Assembly (NCBI GenBank): GCA_022376515.1
Contig: WTXI01000427.1
Coordinates: 1 to 26,742 of the forward strand
Length of the DNA stretch: 26,742 nucleotides
Source of the DNA: Lactifluus volemus
Taxonomy: Eukaryota > Basidiomycota > Agaricomycetes > Russulales > Russulaceae
Direction of reading: 5' to 3'
Part shown: piece after piece, positions 1 through 12,536 of the stretch
Layout of the letters: every line of letters starts with the position of its first letter
Numbering within the stretch: position 1 is the stretch's first letter
Translations under genes and position numbers: made by a program
The notes under the pieces: model-generated
Database searches by the model: none
Seen by the model: only the letters and a program-made list of their open reading frames with translations
Told to the model about the DNA's origin: nothing

Positions 1-32
1 TTTTCTTCTTCACACCTCATCGTTTTTCATAG

Positions 33-821
33 AATTTTTGTCCATGTATAGCTTGTCGTTGGCGCCTCCCACTCTGGCTCTCCTTTTTTGGCGTAACGGT
101 CTCCATCTTCACTCTCTTATATCTCCTCACCGGCACGATATATCCTGCCGCCAACCCTTGGATGCGCTTTAGCTCCCATTCCCTTGGCGTGTTCGATGCA
201 GTTAAGAGTATCTACCGTCCCGGACACCAGCCACCCGTCTCGGCATCTCAACCTCTGGTGCAAATAAGCTATGTAGAGCCTGACCGGGTCTTTACACGAG
301 TAACGCAGACCGGGGACGTCGTCATGGCCTCCCCCGCGCGTATGAGGCGCCCGTCAACAAGCGGACCAGCGTCCGTTGTCGACAGTACAGTACGTGGTTA
401 CAGAACAATATGCGTCGTCACCTTGACCCTTGTTCATTTCTCTGAAATTCTGTAGACTTCATTACTGATTCAAGTCCGCGTCCCTTCAACAACACGTGAC
501 GCGCAATGTACGATCACTTCTGGCATCACGTTAACGCGACACCTTGAAACCGCGGGCAAAGTCGCACGGGTCCAGATCTGGTCTCTGACGGAGCCCACGC
601 CGGATGTGGGGACGTGGGACGTGACATGGAATTACAGGACGCAACATGGGGAATATGCGTGGAGATTCGACGTACGGCCCGGTGATGTGCTGCGTTCAGT
701 TGCGTTCGCGTGTCCACCATCACAATCGCTGCAGACCTTTGAGGTTTCCTGTGTTGACGGGGATGACGCGTGTTCCGTGGAAGTATGGGAAGGACTATTC
801 CGAGTTGAAATTAGAGCATAG
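33..821 (+). CDS. 5'-partial gene, small type-II membrane-anchored protein of unknown function
   Basis: Two blocks in one frame, about 33-389 and 456-821, join across a 66-nt GT-AG intron (390-455, GTACGT...TGTAG) without a frame change, giving about 240 codons to a TAG at 819-821. The frame is open from 33, and acceptor-like AGs lie at 31-32 and 50-51, so the true start is probably in an exon left of the window. The first in-frame ATG (162) would drop a hydrophobic stretch at about 75-150 that reads like one N-terminal membrane anchor (core LSFFGVTVSIFTLLYLL), followed by an S/T/P-containing stem. The C-terminal part is polar with several Trp and Cys (motifs TWDVTWNY, FEVSCVDGDD). I do not recognise the family. 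An anchor plus a lumenal or extracellular domain is inference. The in-frame intron and continuous composition argue for a real gene. Confidence 0.5.
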
Positions 822-2909
822 GTTAGCGTAGAGCTGACCATGCGGATCATGTTCTCATTCTAGTAATGACTTGCCCACGATACCGGGTTCATGTGTGGTT
901 GCTTCGGGATATTTCCATTCTTACAGTATCAAATGTAACATTACAGTGGAGTTTGCAAGGATCACATTTATCGCCATTGGCCTCTTCTGTTCTTCTGCGA
1001 GTTTTCATCTCACTGGCTGAGAAGAAGTGAATCGTTTCTTACGAGACCACTTTGCGCTCTCGTGCATGTTATCCTGCTGATGTGTGTGTGTGCCCCTTGC
1101 AGACTTTGACACGTCGCAACCGTTCCACGCGTTGATATTATTCGAATTGTCAAGAATTACGCTTTGACACTCTGGTAGCGCTGGTCTATCGTCTTCCATT
1201 TCGCAGGTCCGAATTCATTCCGAGGTACCACAATGTTCCTACCTAAGGGCCTATTTAGCCATTGAAATAGTCCCACCGTATCATTTCATTTCGCTCATGC
1301 TTGCGCTTCAATGGAGTTATGAGGACGGGGATCGCCGGGGTGGCCTGATCATGAGGGAAACACAGTAGAGATTTTGCCGCGCGTACACAAGGGCCCAATG
1401 TGAAGGGTGAAGGACAGCTTTTGCGCTACTAATATCACGCATATATACAAAGACGCATTGACACAGAGAACCAGATTTGGAAAAAGAAAAGCTTACTCTT
1501 GGCCAAAGGTCGTACGAAGATTCCTTCGTCAGGAAAGCTAACCATGGACTTCATTCCGGGGCGTTACGTTTGATGTGGAAAGCATTACAATGCCCTGCTT
1601 TGGCTGATGAATGGAGCGTTGAGATGGAGAGGAGAAGTCACATGGTGCGGTGGAGCTGGGTCTGACATAAGTCGGGGCGCCCGGGATCGGGATCCTGCGG
1701 CCGCCTATTGGTACTGAAGAATCTCTTTATTGAATTCTGGGATACCAAACATCAGAAATACAGTATCCTCGTTCAATGCTTTGCGTATTTCGAGGAAAAG
1801 AGAAGAGGGTGATCCTCAGGGGGAAGCATCCTAAAGATGAACTCAAAGACAACACCCCGAACGCTGAAAAAGTTGCGCGGCATCATGATTCTTCAATCGC
1901 TTGTGCAGGTAAACGGAGAAGGCAAAGATAGTTGATCTCGAGCCAATGGTTTCTGACTGACTGGGACGATGCTTCATTTGCCTCAACCAAAGCGGCACCA
2001 CACTTGAACTATGATGGCGGGGGATGTTTGAATGCAGAGCAGGGACTAAAAGAAATACGAGATATACATGATCTCCCACAATTCTGATTCTATTCAGAGG
2101 GCCTTTTTGACTCCATTGGCGACTATTCAGAGGACCTGGACTTATCAAAGAATTCTTCGCCTCGTTCGAGGGTCTGAGAGGAACAGCTCCGACGATGTGC
2201 ATGACAATCGCGGTCACGTGAAATTTGTCATCACAATCGTGATTTTTGAAAGTTACCATGCGTTTCCACACTCAACAGGGCCAACACCCAGAATGCGCGG
2301 TCCCAACTGGCATCAATGCGATCGCGACGGTAAATACAAAGTCTTCTCATATGTGATTGGGTAAGCGAAGAGGTGAGCACGTGGTGTTGCTTACAGCACT
2401 GCCCTTTTTGATTATGTGACAAGCTCCGCCATTGTTCGAAAGTTCGCTCTTTTGTTCGCTCGAAAACAATGTAGAAAAAAGGCCCAACCGTTCCCTGACA
2501 TTCGGAAAACAATGCTTTTTGGCGAAAGGGAAGCATTCCTCTTTTTACTTCTCACGTTGCCAAGGAGAGAGGGGTTTTCTCCTGCCACGAGTTCGGTACT
2601 TAAACCAAGGGCCGCACAACTCATGGCTACCACACCCTTTTCTCGACGTTGTGTGCTTGCAGTCCGTCATCCAGCCCACTGCGTGGTGCTACTCGTTCCT
2701 CCGAGGCTGCCTTGGAGAAGTCCCTCTTTTTTTCATTCCCCCATTACTCACGAAAGCCCTCCCTTACTATATCAACCTGGTGTTGATCTCTTTTTTTCTT
2801 TTTCTTTTTTCTTTCTGCAAACCAAGGCTCGTTCCCCTCTGAGACTCACGGACACTCTGTACTGTCACACGCCCCATTCACGACCTAGCAACTATCATAT
2901 AGACTCGTA
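822..2909. other. intergenic stretch, no supported gene
   Basis: About 2.1 kb with only short, unrelated open frames on both strands. The longest are 142 codons on the minus strand (2271-1843) and 164 on the plus strand (2416-2910). Neither has recognisable motifs, joinable neighbouring exons or plausible protein composition. The last few hundred bases become pyrimidine-rich, as expected for the promoter of the gene starting at 2910. No tRNA-like or repeat structure was seen. Confidence 0.5.
2787..2817 (+). promoter_or_regulatory. pyrimidine-rich (CT) tract upstream of the DUF7598-type gene
   Basis: A 31-bp run made almost only of T and C lies about 95 bp before the start codon at 2910. CT-rich tracts just upstream of the transcription start are a common promoter element in filamentous fungi. 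No TATA box is obvious here. The role is inferred from position and composition. Confidence 0.4.
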
Positions 2910-3889
2910 ATGCTTCCTCCTCGCGCATGTACGTCACCGGATTCTCACCTTCCCCGGCGTTTGACCTTACCTTTTGCTGCTCGTCAGATGTCTTCATTGG
3001 TCTTAACCTCATTCGCATCCTCTCTATCATCGCATGCCTGCTCGTGTTCTCGAGCAGCATTGTGACCATGGTCGAGGATGTCGAGGCCGTCAACAATTTC
3101 TTGGCAACTGAGAGATCCAACTCGACCTTTGCGGCCAGTATGATTGATTGTGACTACATCGCGTACGTCCTATCCCTTCACCTCATCTTCTATGCACCCT
3201 TCACTCATTTTTTTTCCCCTTCAGTGGTAGTACTGTTCCCAACGAACCGGCTGGCGTGTTTTGGGCCGTGTTAAACCGACTACTCCTCATCTTCCAGATC
3301 GTCGTGCTCTTCCTCTCTGAGATTGGTTGGCCTGCGAAATTCTTCAACCGGTATTTTCCCGTGCTTGGGCCCGAATTTGGCCTGGGCGCACTCGGTGTCA
3401 TGCAAGGCTTGTACGTCCCTCTCTACTGTCACCTTCCGCCGTTCTCTAGTTGACTAAGTTATGCCACGTAGAATCGGTGCGGCCATTCTTTCGCACCATG
3501 TTGATGACTTTGCGCTCGTCGCTGCCTTTTTCCTCTTTTCCATCGGTTGTCTCAACGTCATGATCGGCCTCATCTTCCGGGAGCACGCCAAGGCTAAGCG
3601 CAGCGTGACCTCTTGGCGTGAGCACGGCAAATCTGTCCTTCCACCGTCGGTTCGCCGCGCGGGTTCTTCAGCATCGACGCTCTATGGCCTAGCCAATTCC
3701 GAGAAGAGCCGTAGCAACAACGCGCTCAGTGAACGATTTGCTGGATACGGGTTCGGACGCCAGGGTGAGAAGAAGGCAGGTCTGAAAGGATTCTTGGTCT
3801 CCAAGCCCCTCGAGACGCTCCCACGCTACAGCCCACGCAACCAGGCAAGCTCGCCACGGATGTTATCTCTATTCTCACATCGTTCTTGA
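2910..3889 (+). CDS. four-TM membrane protein, DUF7598-type
   Basis: Four exons, 2910-2928, 2988-3162, 3225-3410 and 3472-3889, with introns of 59, 62 and 61 nt (donors all GTACGTC, acceptors CAG/CAG/TAG), give 265 residues in phase to a TGA. The short first exon supplies MLPPRA and joins to YVFIGLN, which begins the first membrane span. Predicted spans are at about 8-33, 76-97, 114-132 and 137-158, with one possible N-glycosylation site (NST) in the first loop. Recognisable family motifs are DCDYI, PAGVFWAVLNR, LSEIGWP, RYFPVLG and LSHHVDDFALVAAFF. From memory these match basidiomycete DUF7598 proteins. The last ~100 residues are basic, Ser-rich and probably cytosolic. The function of the family is unknown to me. 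The gene is complete, with a CT-rich promoter. Confidence 0.85.
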
Positions 3890-4801
3890 ATGAATCATGT
3901 GTGATTTCGCTGAAAATAATACGCACACCTTACGCATCCGTCTCCCCCACACCCCTTCCAATTCCAGAGGGCTAGCTCTGAAATATTGTACCATAGATAA
4001 TTGTCGAATCGATGTTGTATTGATAAAAAATATTCATTTTCCTGAGTTTGCTCCGCCTTCTTGCTCCTGGGAATGACGTGGTTTGCTAGCGGCACTTACG
4101 GGCGTCCTTACGGGTGGGAAAATACCTGGGAAATTTGGACGAGGAAACAGTGGTCATGATGACGCAACATTACCATATTGAGAAGAAACTTGACCCTGTA
4201 CGGCAACCTCCACCTCAGGGGACCAGGGGTTCCACTCAACCCCGAACTGTTCCGAGTCACCGACAATTTATGCGCGTGCGCGTGCGAATATGAAACGTAC
4301 AAGTACGGTGTTTTGATCCGATGTAGATGTCATAGGTGCGCTGTGCAAGAGCTGACTGAGAGATGATATAGCCTGGATGGAAGCCGAAAAGAAAAGCCGC
4401 GCGCGATTAGCAAATATCGGAGACGTTCGTGTTGTCCAATCATCGGCTCGGGTTGTATGCGAACGGCAGAACTGCCAGACTTGGATAGGGTTTGATGTGC
4501 GCAAATTGGAAAGAGAAAACTTATCTACAGTAGACTCCAGCTGTGTGCGCACGTTGGTACAGGTTCAACTAGATAGAGGTTTGTAATGTAAACGTATTAG
4601 GTTACAAATGGCTGGGGGGCAGAGCCGAGCCCGCGGACGAGACTGAGCGAGAGCTCCGGTCTGGAAAATGACTAGGCTGATATGCCGAAGAGCTCCGATC
4701 GATGATAATCTAGAAAAAGGCTTATAAAAGGATCCATCCATCGCCTTCTTCGATCGTTATCTTCTATCCAACCCCCCCAACTTCCCCAACAAATAATCCT
4801 C
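3890..4801. other. intergenic region and upstream region of GAPDH gene 1
   Basis: About 0.9 kb with no supported gene. The part nearest 4801 carries promoter-like elements for the GAPDH gene: a TATA box at 4723-4729, a CCAAT pentamer at 4436-4440 and a C/T/A-rich leader just before the ATG. The small open frames here (60-94 codons) have no recognisable features. Confidence 0.55.
4723..4729 (+). promoter_or_regulatory. TATA box of GAPDH gene 1
   Basis: TATAAAA lies 73-79 bp upstream of the ATG at 4802, in the context CTTATAAAAGG. It is followed by a pyrimidine-rich stretch (4741-4790) suited to a transcription start. Strong gpd promoters in basidiomycetes usually carry such a TATA box. The paralogue at 10130 has no equivalent. 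Confidence 0.7.
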
Positions 4802-6293
<1,492 letters not shown>

Positions 6294-6615
6294 GTTGAAT
6301 CGTAGTTTTTTGTGTCATTGGCATTCTTTTCGTAGACTTTATTGATAAAAAAATGACCAAGTTGTATTGCCCCACTCTTGTTTCAATCAATAGGACACGT
6401 TGAAAACGGCTTCATCGTCTACACGTGATTTTGAAGATGGACATCAAGTTGAAGGTTTGGTATGAATTCATTCCCGTTCGTCGTGTTGCTTTCCCCCACC
6501 ACATTCAAGCCTTACTCGGAATCAGTCTCGTTTCTTCGTATTTCGGTTCGGATTGTATTTGCACATTTCTACGCTACCTCTCTTTTGTCCCGCCGCTCGT
6601 TTCCCAGTTCAAGTT
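6294..6615. other. GAPDH-1 3' flank and 5' leader of the zinc-finger gene
   Basis: A 322-bp gap holds the 3' end of the GAPDH gene and the CT-rich leader of the next gene on the same strand. Parts of it, near 6480-6590 (for example TTCGTCGTGTTGC and CTCTCTTTT), are recognisably similar to the flank after the second GAPDH gene (11756-11824). No separate gene is seen. Confidence 0.5.
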
Positions 6616-8652
6616 ATGTCAGATGTTTCCAACTATGGACCTGTCCGCCGCCTGTCTCCTCCGGTGCCCGCTGACAATAGAAAGCCTTACTCCAGAACTG
6701 GTCTGAAAGGTGTTCTTGGTACTCTGGATCTGAACTCTGGCGATGTTGCTGTACCCACGACTCCCGACTCCCCTTATTATCCTTTCCATGTTGAAACTCC
6801 TCAGCTCGAGCCTCCCAGTCAGAACAACCCCAACGTTCTAGACGGCCCGCGTGATATTCCTGGCTTCCCCACGTACGAACAATACCAGCGGATCGAGGAA
6901 GAATATCTCTCGTCTCTCTCGGATCGCAAGCAACCCAAGGCGCTCATCTCTCAGAATCTCTTTGACAAGATCTACGCCGTCTTGCAGAACGGTTCCGAGG
7001 ACCGGGCCAGCACCGCTCAGTTTCGTTTCTGGGTCCGCAAGATGTTCGTCCTTGCCTACCCACAGACGTCTTTCAACCACCACGGCACGAGCCGGACCCC
7101 AGAACCGGTAGTACTGCATGACAAGCGTCCGGTCGCGATCAAGGAACAGCTCTACGAGGTTCTCTGCTACTGCCACGCGATCTCGCGACACGGCGGGCGC
7201 GACAAGACCTGCGCGACGCTACGCATTCACTACTCTTGGGTGCCCAAGGAATTGACGGCCAAGTTTGTAAAGGCCTGTCCGACCTGCACGCTAAAGCGGA
7301 GCGGAAACCCGGACCTGCTTTCGCATTTCAATAGTCAGTCGACCGCGCCATCACCCTATGGGCCGCTGCCGCCGCCGCCGCCGCCGCCGCCGCCTGGGTC
7401 CTCAGCCGTGTCGGAACTCGCCACCGCGTCCGTCAGCGGCGGACCGAACGACACTTCTCCAGCCGCGAACTTTGTCGAGTCCTCGGGCTGCGAGAGCGTC
7501 TTTGCGACGCCGGACCTCTCTGTCTATCCGAGTCCCACGCTCTCTGCGGGTAGCATCGGTCCAGCGACTCCTTCACCCTTCCTCCCCAGCGGACTCTTTG
7601 GCTACCCTGCCGTTTTCGACCCCGGACACAGCAGTCTCTCCTCTGTAGCTGGTTGGGAGCCCTCTCCCTCTCCCTCTGCTATACCGGCTTATACGGCGGC
7701 GGACGAGATGTTCGTTGATGCGCCACACGCACACGGCTTACAGTTACACCTGCCAACGCCAACGTCAGAGGAATTGCCGCGCATCGTGCGCAATTTTTGC
7801 AAAGGTGAAGACCTTGACAACGAGAGATTCATGCCGAGCGTCGTCAACGCGAACATAGACCCAGCACTATTCATGATGCAATTGCAAGGTTATCCTCCGC
7901 CGCCGTTGTCGTTCGCCGGACCTCAATCTGTCGCCATGCGGACGGATAACGATGAGAACGAGAGTAAAGACGACGACAATACGGAAGATATGGACCAATC
8001 GATGCAGAGCGCTGCCGAGACAGAGTCGCACGCTGGTGGTATTAATGGCACGGTGGGCGGCAACGGGTCATCGTCGTTTTACTTGCTAAACGCGTCAATG
8101 ACGACGTGGGACACACCTAAATCGTTGCATGGCATCCGCGCGCAGCAGCAACAGTTACTACTTTCGCACTCGGCATCATCATCGCCACCATCTCCTTCCG
8201 CTGCTCGGTACACTCGCCCGTCGCTCGACAACGACCTTGCGCTGAGCCGCGGCGGTGGACGCCGCCCCCGCCGCCGCACGCTGTTGTCCTCACAGCAGGT
8301 AGCTGCCGGTCTTCCTTCCGCATCATCGCGGACGAGGACGCGCACCGATACTAGTACCGGTCCGACTAGACCGATGATATTTGCGCCCGCACCGATACAC
8401 GCATCATCCGCTTCTGCGTCTGCGTCGTTGGAGATGGAGGTGGACAATCCGTTGTGCTGTGCTGAAGCTAGTAAAGAAGCAACAGCAGCGGCAACAGCAG
8501 CAACTGAAGGAGGAGGAGGAGGGTTTAGATCTAGATCGACACGCGACCCTTCGGAGTCTGAGGAAAGGGAAGGGGGTTCTGGGAAACTCGAAGGGACACG
8601 ATGGGATAGACCCGAAGCTTGGCTCGTCCCTTCCGACTCTATCGGCGATTAA
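6616..8652 (+). CDS. protein with integrase-type H2C2 zinc-binding domain and long disordered C-terminus
   Basis: A single exon of 678 residues from the ATG at 6616 to a TAA. An in-frame ATG at 6553 would add 21 residues of poor composition, so the later start is preferred. Residues about 75-235 look folded. They contain His187-x4-His192 followed by GGRDKT and Cys221-x2-Cys224, matching the H2C2 zinc-binding domain that precedes the catalytic core in retroviral and gypsy-type integrases. No DDE core follows. The remainder is low complexity: a proline run at ~251-262, Ser/Pro-rich segments, an acidic patch at ~443-460 and a basic cluster GGRRPRRR at ~543-550 that could be a nuclear localisation signal. 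I infer a domesticated, non-transposing protein, perhaps nuclear. Its true function is unknown. It lies between two GAPDH paralogues on the same strand. Confidence 0.8.
   Translation: MSDVSNYGPVRRLSPPVPADNRKPYSRTGLKGVLGTLDLNSGDVAVPTTPDSPYYPFHVETPQLEPPSQNNPNVLDGPRDIPGFPTYEQYQRIEEEYLSSLSDRKQPKALISQNLFDKIYAVLQNGSEDRASTAQFRFWVRKMFVLAYPQTSFNHHGTSRTPEPVVLHDKRPVAIKEQLYEVLCYCHAISRHGGRDKTCATLRIHYSWVPKELTAKFVKACPTCTLKRSGNPDLLSHFNSQSTAPSPYGPLPPPPPPPPPGSSAVSELATASVSGGPNDTSPAANFVESSGCESVFATPDLSVYPSPTLSAGSIGPATPSPFLPSGLFGYPAVFDPGHSSLSSVAGWEPSPSPSAIPAYTAADEMFVDAPHAHGLQLHLPTPTSEELPRIVRNFCKGEDLDNERFMPSVVNANIDPALFMMQLQGYPPPPLSFAGPQSVAMRTDNDENESKDDDNTEDMDQSMQSAAETESHAGGINGTVGGNGSSSFYLLNASMTTWDTPKSLHGIRAQQQQLLLSHSASSSPPSPSAARYTRPSLDNDLALSRGGGRRPRRRTLLSSQQVAAGLPSASSRTRTRTDTSTGPTRPMIFAPAPIHASSASASASLEMEVDNPLCCAEASKEATAAATAATEGGGGGFRSRSTRDPSESEEREGGSGKLEGTRWDRPEAWLVPSDSIGD
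7369..7394 (+). repeat. (CCG)n microsatellite in coding sequence
   Basis: An uninterrupted run of about nine CCG triplets within the H2C2 protein gene encodes a proline tract. It follows directly after the folded part and opens the low-complexity region. Such triplet runs vary in length by slippage without breaking the frame. Confidence 0.9.
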
Positions 8653-10129
8653 ACGACGGATGATGACCTACAGAGGTTTTGCGCGCGTTTTAGTTTGTTT
8701 TATTTTTCCTTGTCTTTTTTTTTGTGCTTTTTGCTTTACGGCGCGTCCATCTCCGTCTCGCATCGTCGCGTTCGTCGATGTCTTCCCAGCCTTAGTTCGT
8801 CTCCGTCTCCGTCCTCCCATCTCGCTCTGTATCGCGTGTAGTCCAGCCGCATCCATGTGTTGTAAATAATATATATCACAGGGCCCCTCTTTTATCTTTC
8901 GTCACATCCCAGTCCGGTTATACCTTCCCTTGTCACTCAATTCATTTGCGTGGTGCTACAAAGCTTGCCATCAATCCGTCGAGGTGGCAGTTTCAGGGTT
9001 ACAAACTAACACTCGTTGTACATGCGCATGTGTAGGGTTCTTTCAATTGGCTCGCCATGTTTCCATAACGCACATGTAGTCGTGGATCATTCCCTCTGGT
9101 TGTACCTGCACTGCTTTGCGTATTCGAGGATGTAATGGTATCACTGGCCTGAGATTCAATGAGTTATTGATGCTTGTGAATCAGTCGGGGCAGCGAATGT
9201 ACAAATGAGTACGACGGGTATCGTGCTACCGTCCTTGGAGGCAGCCGCCTCCCGCACAAGCATAACGGGCTCATTCAGGCGCAGATCATTCCGCTTGATG
9301 ATGTGTGGTCTTCCATCTCCTTCCCTCTCCCGTAGCAGCGCAGATGATAGCCACAGCCGTTCAAACTCAGAGGCCAAGAGAATTGAGGATTGCAGCATAT
9401 GGGGTTGATGCAAAATGTATGTGTAAGCAGATTAAATGGTTCAAGGAGAGGGAGAAGGGGAGCACCACCATTGATGTTGAGAAGGCCAAGGCAGACTGGT
9501 TGGAGACAGTCAGGTAGTTTCTTCCAATCCTTGTTGACCTGATTGAGCAACACTTGAAGTGCCACCATTGCTTTCTCCCCCTTGTCCAACTTAGGTTGCT
9601 GGACAAGGGGGAGAAAGCGATGGTGGCACTTCAAGTGTTGCTCAATCAGGTCAACAAGGATTGGAAGAATTTGGACAGTCAGTCATTGGTCATATGCTCT
9701 ACTCCCCAGCCATATGTCTCAGCAATATTTCATGGAGGACTGGACAATTTTCCAAATCAACTGGGCCAAGCTTGGTGAGTCAATTCATTGCTCTCATTGT
9801 GAACTTTCCACTCCATGCTTGTCATACTGTAGGACAAGGTGAGTAAAACGAGGCAAATTAGTGAAAAAAACGGACCGGAAACACTAGAGTCAAGAGCTCT
9901 GTGCCATTGTGTATATATGTCAAATCTCATGCCACAGATATTGTCGGCATTTCTCACAATGCATTACTAAGCGAGGATGCTAACTTACGGTATTGAATTT
10001 GACGAATTTGACGTGTTGAATAGGAACACTCATCATGTTGCTCTGGGCTTATCATTTTGCGGCATCCCAGTCTCTGTCTTCTCCTGGTTTACCTACTAGG
10101 CTATTACACTCCCCCAACAAATAATCTTC
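8653..10129. other. intergenic stretch with a coding-like relic and an inverted repeat
   Basis: About 1.5 kb with no intact gene. The first part (8653-9150) is a plausible 3' flank for the preceding gene. Around 9340-9780 the plus strand has short coding-like fragments (for example ELRIAAYGVDAK and DKGEKAMVALQVLLNQVNKDW) broken by stops and by a long inverted repeat at 9519-9669. This looks like the remains of a mobile element, but I cannot name the family. The stretch just before 10130 shares only a short leader (CCCCAACAAATAATC) with the first GAPDH gene. Confidence 0.5.
9519..9669. repeat. near-perfect inverted repeat, 70-bp arms, 11-bp loop
   Basis: The left arm 9519-9588 is the reverse complement of the right arm 9600-9669. 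By eye, 69 of 70 positions match; the exception lies near 9569. The spacer is 11 bp. A transcript would fold into a long hairpin. The right arm on the + strand reads as coding-like (DKGEKAMVALQVLLNQ), so the left arm is probably an inverted copy of a piece of an older element. No target-site duplication or transposase was recognised. The near identity suggests a recent event. Confidence 0.95.
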
Positions 10130-11681
<1,552 letters not shown>

Positions 11682-12536
11682 GTTGAAAAATCGTGGTTTT
11701 TAAGGACCGCGTTGGTCGTCCGTGTCTGTCGATAAGTTGGATCCGTTCTCCTTTCGTCGTGTTGCGTCGTGTTTCGGTGGTTCCGATTTATATTTGTACA
11801 TTATTGTACACCAACTCTCTTTTTTTGTCAACAACGTTTATATATCATCTCAGCAAACCCACTTCCTGTCCGAGCGCCTCTCGCGCTTTCCGCGCTGCCG
11901 ATTCCAAGTTTCCGTGTAATATATGATTTTACAGTCCGGCCGATCGAGAAACATGTATGCATAAATGAAAAAAAAAAGAGACGAGAAGGGAGTTGGGTCC
12001 ACAGATTACATACAGTGAAGGTGTGTTGATCACGCAGAGATTCGAGAGAGAAAAAAGAGAACAACCGTCTATAGTAATGGGAAAGAGGACAGACTTTTTG
12101 CAGAGGATGGTCAAACACAGAGAGGACAGAGAGAGATATGCAGGCAAAAAAGTGAATTGCAGAAAAAAAAGTAGTTGACATGACCGGGAACGAAAAGAAA
12201 AACACACAGAAAAGGGCGAAAGGTTAACAGTATGTATATTACGTACTGCAGTGTCATGGTGGTGGGTGGTGGTAGGATGGTACTACGAAATGAGAGCGAG
12301 GGAGGGGGATTAAGTAGGTATAAGCTATGGAAAGAGTGGGAGTTTTTGGAGCAAGGAAAGGAGGGATCCATGGAAAGGTAGTAGCAACGACGATAGGGAA
12401 ACACGGGGAGGAGAAAAAAAAAAGGCAAAAAGGGGTTAAATTTCTTCTTCAACAAACTCGCACCATCTTGGCCACATAAAAAAAAAACTGTTTTCCTTCA
12501 CCGTTGCAAGTCAAGGTGGCTGTATATACAAAGAGG
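11682..12536. other. convergent intergenic region between GAPDH-2 and the kinase
   Basis: About 0.85 kb between two genes transcribed towards each other. The left end (to about 11830) resembles the flank after GAPDH gene 1. From about 11960 to 12480 the plus strand is purine-rich with A-runs, so the kinase transcript (minus strand) would have a pyrimidine-rich 3' region. No gene was supported. Confidence 0.5.

Noticed and set aside
1776..1795. About 19 bp shared with 9111-9130 (GCTTTGCGTATT...CGAGGA)
   Set aside because: The match is short, has an indel and no extension on either side; could be chance and supports no named repeat.
1843..2271. 142-codon minus-strand open frame in the left intergenic region
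   Set aside because: No motif, no joinable exon and no plausible domain; consistent with chance.
2416..2910. 164-codon plus-strand open frame before the DUF7598-type gene
   Set aside because: It overlaps the pyrimidine-rich promoter, has phenylalanine/serine-rich random composition, and ends exactly where the supported gene begins.
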